Counted from the first letter of the stretch, positions 16,839 to 26,669 are shown. The stretch: 64,000 nucleotides of DNA from an uncultured Paracoccaceae bacterium (GCA_947499715.1 CANMPL010000003.1:464349-528348); one strand, 5' to 3'. Notes: a model not told the origin generated them from the letters alone. A program made the numbers and translations.

Positions 16839-17839
16839 CGCACCGGCATACCCGGCGGCACAACAAAGGCGTCACCGGGGTGCAGGTCATAAGGATCCCT
16901 GCCTTCACCTTCCAAGGTCATGGATCCTTCCATCACAAAGCAGAAATAGATGTCGGCGTCATGGCTGGCCCATACCGGGTCGCCAGCGCCGCGCCTGATG
17001 ACTTTGACCCCTGCAACATTGCCCGTGTTATCGGCGATCGTCGTGTCACGCGCGTCATACCCCGTCATTTGATGAGGCCGCCACATACCGTCCTGGCCTC
17101 GGTTGTGCACAAACCGCTGCCCCGACCAAACACGATCAGGCCGGTGGAGCGGCGTTGGCAGCGTCATGTCATGGTCAATCTCGGTGATATGTTCGGCCGG
17201 GACGCCAATCTCAATCACCTCTATTCCTTCGGAGGCTTCCAGCACACGGTGGCGGATCTCGGGCGGTTGAATAAAGCAATCACCGGCATGTAGCCGGATC
17301 GGACCGCCCTGATCCTCATAAACCACGTCGACCCAGCCGCGATAGCAGTAGATCAACTGAAACCCGACGCGATGGAAATGCACCATATCCGGCACAGGTC
17401 CGCCATCGGGAATGCGGATATGACTGGCAATGATCGACCCACCCAGCCTGTCAGGGATCAGGTCGCGGTAGTGCATCCCCGCACGCCCAATCACCCATGG
17501 GGCCTGATCGGCAAGGCGGCGAACAACAAAGCTGTGTTGCGTTTGCGGCAGTTCCAGCGACGGGTTCAGGGCGGTGATCTGCACGCGCGTCCCACCGGGG
17601 GACGTCAGCACCTCTGGCGCGCGATCATCGCTTGCAATCACGATCTGTCCGGGCGCGCTGTCGCCCCTTTCGAGCTGCACCCGCAGCCCATGACCGCTGA
17701 AAACAGCTGTCGCGGGATCGTCTGCCGGATAAATCATATCCATCCGCATCCCCAAGACGCGACCAAAGAATCCGATGTCGCCGGTCAGATCTTGCGTGGC
17801 CAGAACAACACGGGCCTGGGTTTCGGTGGTTTCGGTCAT
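16751..17839 (-). CDS. VOC (glyoxalase-like) plus double cupin fusion protein
   Basis: 362 residues in three parts. Residues about 8-100 resemble a vicinal-oxygen-chelate half (VVLATQDLTGDIGFFGRVLGM, then a strand/loop pattern ending VQITALN). Two cupin barrels follow. The first includes VHFHRVGFQLIYCYRGWVDV and HAGDCFIQPPEIRH; the second includes DIYFCFVMEGSMTLEGEG and HPGDAFVVPPGMPV. The second barrel lacks the clear HxH of the first and may not bind metal. Two-cupin proteins of this sort include ureidoglycine aminohydrolases and dioxygenases, but the VOC fusion gives no specific function. It is divergent from maeB across a 125-base region. Confidence 0.78.
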   Translation of the reverse strand: MTETTETQARVVLATQDLTGDIGFFGRVLGMRMDMIYPADDPATAVFSGHGLRVQLERGDSAPGQIVIASDDRAPEVLTSPGGTRVQITALNPSLELPQTQHSFVVRRLADQAPWVIGRAGMHYRDLIPDRLGGSIIASHIRIPDGGPVPDMVHFHRVGFQLIYCYRGWVDVVYEDQGGPIRLHAGDCFIQPPEIRHRVLEASEGIEVIEIGVPAEHITEIDHDMTLPTPLHRPDRVWSGQRFVHNRGQDGMWRPHQMTGYDARDTTIADNTGNVAGVKVIRRGAGDPVWASHDADIYFCFVMEGSMTLEGEGRDPYDLHPGDAFVVPPGMPVRYGSPSDDIALLEVTLPGKFAATPERVSD

Positions 17840-17931
17840 TTTGACAGGGTGCGACCCCCTTGAAGGATTTGCAAGACAGGCATTTCAGTGTTTACTGGTG
17901 CGACATTCTTTCCCTCCCGGAAAGACACATA

Positions 17932-17945
17932 GTTTAACACTAAAC
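17932..17945. promoter_or_regulatory. inverted repeat in divergent bicupin-maeB promoter region
   Basis: GTTTA-ACAC-TAAAC is a perfect 5-bp inverted repeat with a 4-base centre, 20 bases before the maeB start. A/T-rich palindromes in such a place are often operators. No regulator gene is adjacent, so the binding protein is unknown. Confidence 0.4.
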
Positions 17946-17964
17946 AATCTGGCGGACTGTGATA

Positions 17965-20244
17965 ATGTCGAAAACCGAAAACGAAAGCCTCCGCAAAGCT
18001 GCCCTCGACTATCACCAGTTTCCAAAGCCCGGAAAACTCGAAATCCGCGCGACCAAACCGCTGGCGAATGGCCGGGACTTGGCGCGGGCCTACTCCCCCG
18101 GTGTGGCCGAGGCTTGTATTGAGATCAAGGCAGACCCCGACACCGCACGCGACTATACCGCACGCGGCAACCTTGTGGCTGTCGTCTCTAACGGTTCTGC
18201 CGTGCTGGGGCTGGGTAACATCGGCGGTCTGGCCTCTAAGCCGGTGATGGAAGGCAAGGCCGTTCTGTTCAAGAAATTCGCCAATATTGACTGCTTCGAC
18301 ATTGAGCTGGACGAACCCGACCCCCACAAGCTGGCTGACATCGTTTGCGCGCTAGAGCCCACCTTCGGGGCCATCAACCTTGAAGACATCAAGGCCCCCG
18401 ACTGTTTTATCGTCGAGGATGCCTGCCGCGCCCGTATGAACATCCCAGTCTTTCATGACGACCAGCATGGCACGGCCATCGTCGTTGGCGCGGCCGCGAC
18501 CAACGCGCTGCGCGTTGCAGGCAAAAAGTTCGAGGATATCAAGATCGTCAGCACTGGGGGCGGTGCGGCAGGCATTGCCTGCCTTAACATGCTGCTGAAA
18601 CTGGGCGTCAAGCGTGAAAACGTCTGGCTCTGCGATATCGAAGGCCTTGTCTACAAGGGCCGCGAAACCGACATGACCCCGCAAAAGGCCGCCTATGCCC
18701 AAGGCGACAGTGCCGCAACGCTGGGCGACGTCATTGACGGCGCGGACCTGTTTCTTGGCCTTTCCGGCCCCGGGGTTCTCAAGCCGGAAATGGTCGCCAA
18801 GATGGCGGATACCCCTATCATCTTTGCGCTTGCCAATCCGAACCCCGAAATTGACCCCGCCGCCGCGCGCGCGGTGAACCCCAAGGCCATCATCGCCACC
18901 GGGCGCAGCGATTTCCCCAATCAAGTCAACAACGTGCTGTGTTTTCCGTTCATCTTTCGCGGCGCACTCGACGTTGGTGCCACCGACATCAACGATGAGA
19001 TGAAGATCGCCTGCGTCGAAGGTATCGCCGCCCTCGCCCGCGCCACCACCAGCGCCGAGGCCGCAGCCGCTTACAAAAGCGAGCAACTGACCTTTGGCCC
19101 CGACTACCTGATCCCCAAACCCTTTGACCCGCGCCTGATGGGCGTCGTTGCCAGCGCTGTCGCCGGGGCGGCCTGCAAGACCGGCGTGGCCAAGCGCCCA
19201 ATTGAGGACATGGAGGCCTATAAGGCGAACCTTGACGGCTCTGTCTTCCGTTCCGCAATGCTGATGCGCCCCGTGTTCGAGGCCGCACGGACCGCCGAAC
19301 GCAACATTGTCTTTGCCGAAGGCGAAGACGAACGCGTGCTGCGCGCCTCTCAGGCGATCATGGAAGAAACCACCGATCATCCGATCCTCATTGGTCGACC
19401 AGAGGTGATTGCGGCGCGTTGCGAACGTGCTGGTCTGACGATCCGCCCCGGGATCGACTTCAAAATCGTAAACCCAGAAAACGACCCGCGTTATCGCGAT
19501 TATTGGAACAGCTACCACGATCTGATGGCCCGAAACGGCGTCACACCTGATCTGGCCAAGGCCATCATGCGCACCAACACCACCGCCATCGGCGCTGTCA
19601 TGGTGCATCGGGGCGAGGCTGACAGCCTGATCTGCGGCACCTTTGGCCAATACCTGTGGCACCTCAACTACGTGCAGCAAATCTTAGGCCACGGCGGGCT
19701 ACACCCCGTCGGCGCGCTGTCGATGATGATCCTCGAAGACGGCCCGATCTTCTTCGCGGATACCCAGGTTCACGCAGAACCTACGCCGGAACAGATCGCC
19801 GAAACAGTCATAGGTGCTGCACGCCACGTCCGCCGCTTTGGCCTTTCGCCCAATATCGCCCTGTGTTCGCACAGCCAGTTTGGCAACCTCGATTGCGACA
19901 CCGGTCGCCGGATGCGCGCCGCTATGGAAATCCTCGACAGCGCCCCGCGTGATTTCGCCTACGAGGGCGAAATGCATATCGACAGCGCTCTTGATCCCGA
20001 ATTGCGCGCCCGTGTCTTTCCTGCGGCCCACATGGAAGGCGCTGCCAACTGTCTTGTCTTCGCCAATACCGACGCCGCCTCTGGTGTCCGTAACATCATG
20101 AAGATGAAGGGTGGCGCGCTCGAAGTCGGCCCGATCCTGATGGGTATGGGCAACAAGGCACATATCGTGACATCTTCGATCACGGCACGCGGCTTGCTGA
20201 ATATGTCCGCCATCGCGGGCACGCCGGTCGCCCACTACAGCTAA
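17965..20244 (+). CDS. maeB: NADP-dependent malic enzyme (malic-PTA fusion)
   Basis: 759 residues, the long bacterial type. The N-terminal malic domain shows [10 protein letters not shown] with the catalytic region, [11 protein letters not shown] with the metal ligands, and a Rossmann loop [15 protein letters not shown]. From about residue 430 a phosphotransacetylase-like domain follows ([18 protein letters not shown], then [20 protein letters not shown]). In MaeB this part is regulatory, sensing acetyl-CoA, rather than a working PTA. It decarboxylates malate to pyruvate with NADPH. ATG 17965 is chosen; a GTG two codons upstream is in frame. It serves gluconeogenic growth on acetyl-CoA, in keeping with the fad and prpE genes nearby. 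Confidence 0.95.
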   Translation: MSKTENESLRKAALDYHQFPKPGKLEIRATKPLANGRDLARAYSPGVAEACIEIKADPDTARDYTARGNLVAVVSNGSAVLGLGNIGGLASKPVMEGKAVLFKKFANIDCFDIELDEPDPHKLADIVCALEPTFGAINLEDIKAPDCFIVEDACRARMNIPVFHDDQHGTAIVVGAAATNALRVAGKKFEDIKIVSTGGGAAGIACLNMLLKLGVKRENVWLCDIEGLVYKGRETDMTPQKAAYAQGDSAATLGDVIDGADLFLGLSGPGVLKPEMVAKMADTPIIFALANPNPEIDPAAARAVNPKAIIATGRSDFPNQVNNVLCFPFIFRGALDVGATDINDEMKIACVEGIAALARATTSAEAAAAYKSEQLTFGPDYLIPKPFDPRLMGVVASAVAGAACKTGVAKRPIEDMEAYKANLDGSVFRSAMLMRPVFEAARTAERNIVFAEGEDERVLRASQAIMEETTDHPILIGRPEVIAARCERAGLTIRPGIDFKIVNPENDPRYRDYWNSYHDLMARNGVTPDLAKAIMRTNTTAIGAVMVHRGEADSLICGTFGQYLWHLNYVQQILGHGGLHPVGALSMMILEDGPIFFADTQVHAEPTPEQIAETVIGAARHVRRFGLSPNIALCSHSQFGNLDCDTGRRMRAAMEILDSAPRDFAYEGEMHIDSALDPELRARVFPAAHMEGAANCLVFANTDAASGVRNIMKMKGGALEVGPILMGMGNKAHIVTSSITARGLLNMSAIAGTPVAHYS

Positions 20245-20251
20245 GCCTTCA

Positions 20252-20275
20252 GGGCTGTCAAAAAGTTGACAGCCC
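20252..20275. terminator. hairpin after maeB
   Basis: GGGCTGTCAA (20252-20261), loop AAAG, TTGACAGCCC (20266-20275): a perfect 10-bp stem 8 bases after the maeB stop. There is no T-tract on the plus strand, so it is either a weak terminator or a 3'-end stabilising structure. Confidence 0.6.
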
Positions 20276-20359
20276 AGGACTACATACGACTCAAACCACC
20301 TTGTTCCCACCAGACCTTGGGCCTATCCCTTGTGCAAACGGTCTTGGGGGGAGGACACC

Positions 20360-22252
20360 ATGGGATACGCTGACGTCTATGAGGCCTGGAAGAACGATCC
20401 AGAGGGCTATTGGCTGGATCAGGCGCAAGCCATTGACTGGGTCACGCCACCGACCAAGGCACTTGATGACAGCAAGGCCCCGCTTTACCGCTGGTTCACC
20501 GATGCCACCGTCAACACCTGCTACAACGCCGTTGACCGCCATGTGGAAAACGGACGCGGCGATCAGGCGGCGATCATCTATGACAGCCCCATCACCGACA
20601 CCAAATCCACCATCACCTACGCCGAACTGCAAACGCGCGTTGCCTCTCTTGCCGGGGCGCTGGCCGCCAAAGGTGTGACCAAAGGCGACCGCGTCATCAT
20701 CTACATGCCGATGGTCCCCGAAGCGTTAGAGGCGATGCTCGCCTGCGCCCGCCTTGGTGCGATCCACTCTGTGGTTTTCGGTGGATTCGCCGCCAATGAG
20801 CTGGCCGTGCGGATCGACGATGCTACCCCCAAGGCCATCATCGCCGGGTCCTGCGGGATCGAACCGGGCCGCGTTGTGGCCTACAAACCCCTGCTCGACG
20901 GCGCGATCGACCTTGCCACGCACAAGCCCGACTTCTGCGTGATTTTCCAGCGCGAACAAGCGCTTGCAGACCTTACGCCGGACCGCGATGTTGACTGGCA
21001 CGCCTTCCAAGAAGGTGTCACCCCTGCCGATTGCGTCCCCGTTGCGGGCGACCATCCCGCCTATATCCTCTATACCTCCGGCACCACCGGCGCGCCCAAG
21101 GGCGTCGTCCGCCCCACCGCCGGGCATCTGGTCGCACTCAATTGGACGATGAAGAATATCTATCAGGTCGACCCCGGTGATGTTTTCTGGGCCGCCTCTG
21201 ATGTCGGATGGGTCGTCGGTCACAGCTACATCTGCTACGCGCCGCTGATCCACGGCAACACCACCGTTGTGTTTGAAGGCAAGCCCATCGGCACCCCGGA
21301 CGCCGGCACCTTCTGGCGCGTGATCGCGGAACACAATGTGCGCAGCTTCTTCACCGCCCCCACCGCCTTCCGCGCCATCAAGCGCGAGGATCCCAAGGGC
21401 GAAGAGATCAAGAAATACGATATTTCTGGCCTGCGCGCGCTGTATCTGGCCGGTGAGCGCGCCGACCCCGACACGATCAAATGGGCGCAGGACATTATGG
21501 GCGTGCCCGTCTATGACCACTGGTGGCAGACTGAGACCGGCTACACCATCGCGGGAAATCCCGCGGGGATAGAGGCGCTGCCGGTCAAAATCGGCTCCCC
21601 GACTGTGGCGATGCCCGGCTATGACGTGCAAATCCTCGATGACGCGGGCCACCCCGTGAAACCCGGAGAGCTTGGCGCGATTGCCATCAAACTCCCCCTG
21701 CCCCCCGGCACCCTGCCGACCCTTTGGAACGCCGAAGATCGGTTCAAGAAAAGCTACCTCAACACCTTCCCCGGCTACTACGAAACCGGCGACGCAGGCA
21801 TGATCGACGAAGACGGCTACCTTTACATCATGGCCCGCACCGATGACGTGATTAACGTGGCGGGCCATAGACTTAGCACCGGCGCGATGGAAGAAGTCCT
21901 CGCCAACCACCCCGACGTGGCCGAATGCGCCGTCATCGGTGTGACGGATCAGCTAAAGGGGCAGTTGCCGCTTGGCTTTGTCTGCACCAACAAAGGCACA
22001 GACAAATCCGACGCCGATATCATGGCTGAATGCGTCAAGATGATGCGCGACACCATTGGCCCCGTCGCCGCCTTCAAACTGATCGCCGTGGTCGACCGCC
22101 TGCCCAAGACCCGCTCTGGCAAAATTCTGCGCGGCACCATGGTCAAAATCGCCGACGGTGAGGATTTCAAAATGCCCGCCACAATCGACGACCCGGCGAT
22201 CCTGGACGAAATCAAAACAGCGCTACAGCCTTTGGGTTATGCGGGCGGGTAG
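20360..22252 (+). CDS. prpE: propionyl-CoA synthetase
   Basis: 630 residues of the acetyl/propionyl-CoA synthetase group. The start MGYADVYEAWKNDPEGYWLD is typical of PrpE. The phosphate loop is YTSGTTGAPKGVV, the active-site motif YDHWWQTETGY, and the catalytic, acylatable lysine lies in TRSGKILRGTM. It activates propionate with ATP to propionyl-CoA, which can then enter the methylmalonyl-CoA route (see the epimerase at 30.9 kb). The ATG at 20360 follows GGGGGAGGA; ten upstream codons are not needed. Acetate or acrylate (from DMSP) as alternative substrates is plausible for this family. Confidence 0.93.
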   Translation: MGYADVYEAWKNDPEGYWLDQAQAIDWVTPPTKALDDSKAPLYRWFTDATVNTCYNAVDRHVENGRGDQAAIIYDSPITDTKSTITYAELQTRVASLAGALAAKGVTKGDRVIIYMPMVPEALEAMLACARLGAIHSVVFGGFAANELAVRIDDATPKAIIAGSCGIEPGRVVAYKPLLDGAIDLATHKPDFCVIFQREQALADLTPDRDVDWHAFQEGVTPADCVPVAGDHPAYILYTSGTTGAPKGVVRPTAGHLVALNWTMKNIYQVDPGDVFWAASDVGWVVGHSYICYAPLIHGNTTVVFEGKPIGTPDAGTFWRVIAEHNVRSFFTAPTAFRAIKREDPKGEEIKKYDISGLRALYLAGERADPDTIKWAQDIMGVPVYDHWWQTETGYTIAGNPAGIEALPVKIGSPTVAMPGYDVQILDDAGHPVKPGELGAIAIKLPLPPGTLPTLWNAEDRFKKSYLNTFPGYYETGDAGMIDEDGYLYIMARTDDVINVAGHRLSTGAMEEVLANHPDVAECAVIGVTDQLKGQLPLGFVCTNKGTDKSDADIMAECVKMMRDTIGPVAAFKLIAVVDRLPKTRSGKILRGTMVKIADGEDFKMPATIDDPAILDEIKTALQPLGYAGG

Positions 22253-22503
22253 GCATAAGTGACGCCGACTTGAATCCAATGCACGGGCTATTGGCCATGC
22301 TGCTCATTTACGGTTCCCCAAGGAAGGGAGCCGCGAGGCGAGTTTGGTCATAGCTGCCCGCGATTGAGATCACGCTTTTCCTATTCGCCTGATCTTCAAA
22401 ACGCGGAAATGACCACTTTTACGAAGTTTTCTCGTTGCAGACGATCTGTTACCGCTTGGCTCCCCCATTCCCAATGCGCCCGCCCCGCGTTATAGCGCAG
22501 GAC

Positions 22504-23904
22504 ATGACCCAGAACCCCCCATCGCTCCGCCCAGATCTCGCGCCTGCCGCCAAAATCACCGATGCCCCGCGCCCCGGCCAGCCGACAATCGGCATGGTCA
22601 GCCTTGGCTGCCCCAAGGCGCTGGTCGATAGTGAGCGCATCCTGACGCGCCTGCGCGCCGAAGGTTATGCCATCAGCCCCGATTACGCAGGTGCCGAGGC
22701 GGTCATCGTCAACACCTGCGGGTTTCTGGACAGCGCCAAGGCCGAAAGCCTTGATGCCATTGGCGAGGCTTTGCAGGAAAACGGCAAAGTCATCGTCACG
22801 GGATGTCTGGGAGCAGAGCCTGATTACATCCGCGAACATCACCCGCAGATCCTCGCCGTAACGGGCCCGCACCAATACGAACAGGTCTTGGACGCGGTGC
22901 ACGAGGCTGTCCCGCCCAGCCCCGACCCCTTTGTCGATCTGTTGCCTGCGAGCGGGGTCAGCCTCACGCCGCGCCACTACAGCTATCTGAAGATCTCTGA
23001 AGGCTGCAATCACAAGTGCAAGTTCTGCATCATCCCCGACATGCGCGGGAAACTCAGCTCTCGCCCCGCCCATGCGGTGCTGCGCGAGGCGGAAAAGCTG
23101 GTGGATGCGGGCGTGAAGGAACTGCTGGTGATCAGCCAGGACACCTCTGCCTACGGCCTTGATCGCAAGTATGACCTGAACCCGTGGAAAGACGGCGAGG
23201 TGCGCAGCCACATCACCGATCTCGCCCGCGAGCTGGGCACATTGGGCGCCTGGGTGCGGCTGCACTACGTCTACCCCTACCCCCATGTGCGCGATCTGAT
23301 CCCGCTGATGGCCGACCCGGCCTCGGGCGTGTTGCCCTACCTCGATATCCCGTTCCAGCACGCCCATCCCGACGTGCTGCGCCGTATGGCACGGCCTGCC
23401 GCCGCCGCGCGGACACTGGATGAGATCGCCGCATGGCGCGCGACCTGCCCCGACCTGACCCTGCGTTCGACGTTTATCGTGGGCTATCCCGGAGAGACCG
23501 AGGCCGAATTCCAGCACCTGCTGGATTGGCTGGACGAGGCGCAACTGGACCGCGTGGGTTGCTTTCAATACGAAAACGTCGCCGGTGCCCGTTCCGCCGC
23601 CCTGCCCGACCACGTGGCTGATGAGGTCAAACAAGACCGCTGGGATCGTTTCATGGCCAAGTCACAAGCGATATCCGAGGCGAAACTGGCCGCGAAAGTC
23701 GGGTCCGTGGTCGAGGTCATCGTGGACGACATCGACGAAGACGGCATCGCCACCTGCCGGACATGGGCAGACGCGCCCGAGATCGACGGGAATCTGTTTA
23801 TTGACGAAGGTGCCGAGGGGCTATCGGTCGGTGATGTTGTGAAAGTGGAAGTCGAGGAAGCGGGGGAGTATGATTTGTGGGGAAATCAAATCAGAGTGAG
23901 ATAG
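22504..23904 (+). CDS. rimO: ribosomal protein S12 methylthiotransferase
   Basis: 466 residues of the MiaB/RimO radical-SAM family. An N-terminal Fe-S cluster domain opens with [16 protein letters not shown] and INTCGF..VTGCLG (three Cys). The radical-SAM CxxxCxxC is in [17 protein letters not shown] near residue 167. A TRAM domain closes the protein ([13 protein letters not shown] to [13 protein letters not shown]). It adds a methylthio group to Asp of S12; CPKALVDSE and [10 protein letters not shown] are of RimO rather than MiaB type. ATG 22504 is chosen over an upstream in-frame start that would add 23 unrelated residues. The 250 bases before it show no gene. Confidence 0.95.
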   Translation: MTQNPPSLRPDLAPAAKITDAPRPGQPTIGMVSLGCPKALVDSERILTRLRAEGYAISPDYAGAEAVIVNTCGFLDSAKAESLDAIGEALQENGKVIVTGCLGAEPDYIREHHPQILAVTGPHQYEQVLDAVHEAVPPSPDPFVDLLPASGVSLTPRHYSYLKISEGCNHKCKFCIIPDMRGKLSSRPAHAVLREAEKLVDAGVKELLVISQDTSAYGLDRKYDLNPWKDGEVRSHITDLARELGTLGAWVRLHYVYPYPHVRDLIPLMADPASGVLPYLDIPFQHAHPDVLRRMARPAAAARTLDEIAAWRATCPDLTLRSTFIVGYPGETEAEFQHLLDWLDEAQLDRVGCFQYENVAGARSAALPDHVADEVKQDRWDRFMAKSQAISEAKLAAKVGSVVEVIVDDIDEDGIATCRTWADAPEIDGNLFIDEGAEGLSVGDVVKVEVEEAGEYDLWGNQIRVR

Positions 23905-23910
23905 AACGAG

Positions 23911-24984
23911 TTGTTTGATGTGCAGGCAAACGAAACTGATGTGAGAGAGGAGCTAATCGTTCCGTTCTTAATGGAACTTGGATACCAACGTGGATCTTCC
24001 AACAACATCTCGAGAGAGTTCTCGATCAAATATTCAAAGATGCAACTTGGTAGAGAAAAGGTAAATGACCCCGTACTAAGAGGGATTCCTGATTACGTTC
24101 TATCTGTCACTGGATCAGGCCGTTGGGTCTTGGAGGTTAAAAGACCAAATTGCTCACTAGATGGCCAAGTCGTTGGGCAGGCCTTGAGTTATGCCAAGCA
24201 CCCAGAAGTATCGGCTTGTTACGCGGTGATTACCAACGGCATTAGATTAAAAGTATTTGCCGCTCACCAAGTTGTAGATGACGACCCGATACTCGAGTGC
24301 GCAATTACAGATCCCCAACAGTTAGCGATGTCCACAACTGGATATTTGTCACCATCAGCAATTCGCCGAAAATGCAAACTTCCACCAGTTGCAGCTGGGG
24401 ATCCGATTGCAGAAGGCTTTGCCAACTATGTAAATGTCAGAGGGGGTTCAGCACTATATCAGAAAAGTAGTTTTGCGGTCAGCGAAACCCTTCCACCAGA
24501 AATCGCGAAGGAAATTGCGACCGAACTAGATCGCCGAACAAGTTTTTTGAATGGACATAGAGCAAACATTCTTAGTGGAACTGTGAAGCGCGATGACAAC
24601 TCACGTATTGTCGCTAAGCTTGAATTTGGAACGGATCGAGATGAACTCAAAAAATTCGCTTTGCAAAAAGGTTTCTTGGACGTCGATTATGTGTGTCTAG
24701 ACAATTTCATTTCAACAGACTCGGACTCGCCAAGCACATTCGATATCGTTGGTGGGTTTGATATAGAGATGGGTGAAGTCGTTTATGATGTTGTCCAGCG
24801 CCAAACAATGGAGATGGGTTTCCCACAAACGACACGTTATTCTGGTTCGGCTTCCGGTTTCCTCAGCGGTGACGCATTTTCGGGGCAGTTTTCGATTTCC
24901 TATGAAATCATTATGACAGCTCCGTTTGGGGTTATTGAGTACTGGATTCATTCAGAAGGCTCATTTTCTGTTGTGTTTGAATAG
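23911..24984 (+). CDS. orphan protein with HsdR-N-like PD-(D/E)XK nuclease domain
   Basis: 357 residues. Residues 8-120 match the N-terminal nuclease domain of type I restriction enzymes. DVREELIVPFLMELGY opens it, then GIPDYVL (Asp61), VLEVKRP (Glu75-x-Lys77), GQALSYA (Gln90) and VITNGIRLKVF, so the PD-ExK site is complete. No helicase or motor domain follows; residues 130-357 are beta-rich and unrecognised. No hsdM or hsdS is nearby. Start is TTG 23911, six bases after rimO, or GTG 23920; neither has a strong ribosome site. GC is about 45% on sampled lines against 60% or more in neighbours, suggesting transfer. A defence or nucleic-acid-cutting role is inference. Confidence 0.75.
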   Translation: MFDVQANETDVREELIVPFLMELGYQRGSSNNISREFSIKYSKMQLGREKVNDPVLRGIPDYVLSVTGSGRWVLEVKRPNCSLDGQVVGQALSYAKHPEVSACYAVITNGIRLKVFAAHQVVDDDPILECAITDPQQLAMSTTGYLSPSAIRRKCKLPPVAAGDPIAEGFANYVNVRGGSALYQKSSFAVSETLPPEIAKEIATELDRRTSFLNGHRANILSGTVKRDDNSRIVAKLEFGTDRDELKKFALQKGFLDVDYVCLDNFISTDSDSPSTFDIVGGFDIEMGEVVYDVVQRQTMEMGFPQTTRYSGSASGFLSGDAFSGQFSISYEIIMTAPFGVIEYWIHSEGSFSVVFE

Positions 24985-24997
24985 CCCGGCCCCGCCG

Positions 24998-25117
24998 GGC
25001 AGCGCCCGGACCTCCCCCACGGGGAGGGCGCTTCTTGCAACGGATCAAGAAATGAATCGTTAGCTATCGTGTCAGGTCTCTCTCTGCGGACGGCCTCCCC
25101 GAGGTCCGGGCACTGCC
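24998..25117. repeat. long-range imperfect inverted repeat and GC hairpins
   Basis: GGCAGCGCCCGGACCTC (24998-25014) pairs with GAGGTCCGGGCACTGCC (25101-25117) with one mismatch over 17 bases, separated by about 86 bases. Smaller hairpins lie between (CCTCCCC-acgg-GGAGG near 25011-25027). The block directly follows the AT-richer nuclease-domain gene. It may be a terminator array, a REP-like element, or the edge of the transferred segment. Confidence 0.55.
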
Positions 25118-25180
25118 CTGATGGTGTGGGTCTTAATCGGGTTGGCGCGGGAAACCTCGTGCAGCGGTCTAAACCCCACC

Positions 25181-25546
25181 CTACCCCTCAAACCAAACCC
25201 GCACCGCATCCTGCACACGCCGAAACCGGTCGCCGCCCGGCTTCGTGCCGCCAAACCAACGGGTCACCACGACGATCTCGCCCAGACGCCCTTCACGCTC
25301 CAACATTCGCAGGATCACCATGCCGGCACCGCTTTCGCCGTCGTCGTTCTTGACCGGGGTGCCGTCCGGCAGGATTACGGCCCATGTGTTGTGCGTCGCC
25401 TTGGCGAATTTCTTCTTCCGGCACAGCGCCTTCACAAAGGCCTTCGCCTCGGCCTCTGACGCGACAGCCCCGCCCGACACGGCATATTTGGATCCCCGAT
25501 CCGACAGAGCGTTCTCGATGACTTTCATGGGCGCGATGCTGACCAC
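25181..25546 (-). CDS. IMPACT/YigZ family protein
   Basis: 121 residues (GTG start at 25546; the ATG at 25528 six codons later is an alternative). The family signature is strong: KATHNTWAVILPDGTPVKND, then DDGESGAGMVILRML and VVVTRWFGGTKPG. It is the N-terminal UPF0029/IMPACT domain only; the usual C-terminal DUF1949 half of YigZ is absent, giving a short version. The domain is linked to translation or ribosome-associated regulation, but the bacterial role is unsettled. It follows the TPR protein gene by 15 bases on the minus strand. Confidence 0.85.
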   Translation of the reverse strand: MVSIAPMKVIENALSDRGSKYAVSGGAVASEAEAKAFVKALCRKKKFAKATHNTWAVILPDGTPVKNDDGESGAGMVILRMLEREGRLGEIVVVTRWFGGTKPGGDRFRRVQDAVRVWFEG

Positions 25547-25561
25547 CGTGCCCCGCGCGCG

Positions 25562-26092
25562 TCAATGGGAATAGGTGACGCCCGTGGCAATCGCGTTTGC
25601 CAAGGACGTCTCAGCCCATGTGCCGCGCCCGCCTAGCATCCGGATCTCTGTCAGGTCGGCCATGGCCAGATCCATCCGCCCCTGATCGACATAGGCCTGC
25701 CCGCGATAGGACCGGGCCAGCATGTTGCCGGGATCCACGGCGAGGGCCTGCGCATAAAACGCAAGCCCCGCATCCAGATCGCCCGCCTTTCGGGTCGCGA
25801 AACCATAATAAGTCAGCACCATAGGGTCAGCCTGATCCGGCATCAGCGCCAGCACCGCCAGCGCGTCGGCATAGCGGCCATCGTGCGACAAAGACCGGAT
25901 GTCATCCATCATCGCGCTGTCGTCATTGGTGCTTGTTTCCGGCGTCATGCAGCTTTGCGTCGCCAGATCAAAGACCAGCCCTTCGGCGCATTGTTCCACC
26001 GTTTCGGTGGCTTTTGGGGCCGATGAACTCCCGGAACCGGCAGCAAGGGCAAGGCCGGGGGCCAGGGTCAGGGCGAGGATGGCAAAGCGCAT
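25562..26092 (-). CDS. exported tetratricopeptide repeat protein
   Basis: 176 residues from ATG 26092; the 16 upstream codons in frame are disregarded because MRFAILALTLAPGLALAAG is a clear signal peptide. A short Cys-containing stretch (VEQCAEGLVFDLATQSCM) follows. Then come two to three TPR units (DGRYADALAVLALMP, VLTYYGFATRKAGDLDAGL, ARSYRGQAYVDQGRMDLAM). TPR proteins in the periplasm act as scaffolds for envelope complexes; the partner is unknown. It lies with the IMPACT gene in what may be a two-gene unit. Confidence 0.8.
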   Translation of the reverse strand: MRFAILALTLAPGLALAAGSGSSSAPKATETVEQCAEGLVFDLATQSCMTPETSTNDDSAMMDDIRSLSHDGRYADALAVLALMPDQADPMVLTYYGFATRKAGDLDAGLAFYAQALAVDPGNMLARSYRGQAYVDQGRMDLAMADLTEIRMLGGRGTWAETSLANAIATGVTYSH

Positions 26093-26161
26093 GGTGTGTC
26101 TCCTGTTTGGATCAAGTGAAGAGGTATTGCGCAAAGCCACGCGGGCAAGCGGTGTAAAGTT

Positions 26162-26533
26162 TCACCAGATCAGCCCGCAGATCACACAAATCCATGCCAC
26201 GCCCACGCCCACCGCCGTCACGGCCACCGCCGCAGATCCGCAATCCTTCGCCTGCCCTGCCAATTCACGCTGTTCGGTGCCGATGTCATCCACCACCCGC
26301 TCAATCGCGGTGTTCAGGCATTCGGCCGCCAGCACCATGATTCCGCCCATCAACAGCATGCCGCGTTCGCCCGCTGACAGCGGTAACGCAAAGGCCAGCA
26401 CGCCAAAGATCGCATTCGCCACAAGCCATTGGGCAAGCGACCCTTCTGTGCGGGCGACATGGATAAAGCCCTGCCATGACCAGATCGCCCTTTGCCGGAC
26501 ACGTAAAATTTGACCCATTAACGCACGTAGCAT
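26162..26533 (-). CDS. dgkA: diacylglycerol kinase
   Basis: 123 residues with three membrane segments, the normal size for the small integral prokaryotic kinase. The family motif ECLNTAIERVVDDIG, with the catalytic Glu and metal-binding residues, is followed by AGQAKDCGSAAV. It phosphorylates diacylglycerol, released during transfer of phosphoglycerol to periplasmic glycans, back to phosphatidic acid at the inner membrane. It is divergent from the hemolysin III gene. Confidence 0.93.
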   Translation of the reverse strand: MLRALMGQILRVRQRAIWSWQGFIHVARTEGSLAQWLVANAIFGVLAFALPLSAGERGMLLMGGIMVLAAECLNTAIERVVDDIGTEQRELAGQAKDCGSAAVAVTAVGVGVAWICVICGLIW

Positions 26534-26669
26534 GCATCACTCCTTCATGGTTTTGCCAAAGGATGCCGGGACCCGCAGCGCTTGTCACATGCAATTTACC
26601 TTCCGCAGGGTCATGATTGCCTTGTCGCGCCAAGCGCTTAACCTTTTTGTTATGCGAGAGGCTCTTGTT

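Noticed and set aside
18352..19680. 442-codon minus-strand frame inside maeB
   Set aside because: Antisense shadow; no family-like residues.
22396..23634. 412-codon minus-strand frame inside rimO
   Set aside because: Antisense shadow of RimO.
23911..24984. Complete type I restriction-modification system
   Set aside because: Only the nuclease-type domain is present; no hsdM, hsdS or motor domain nearby.
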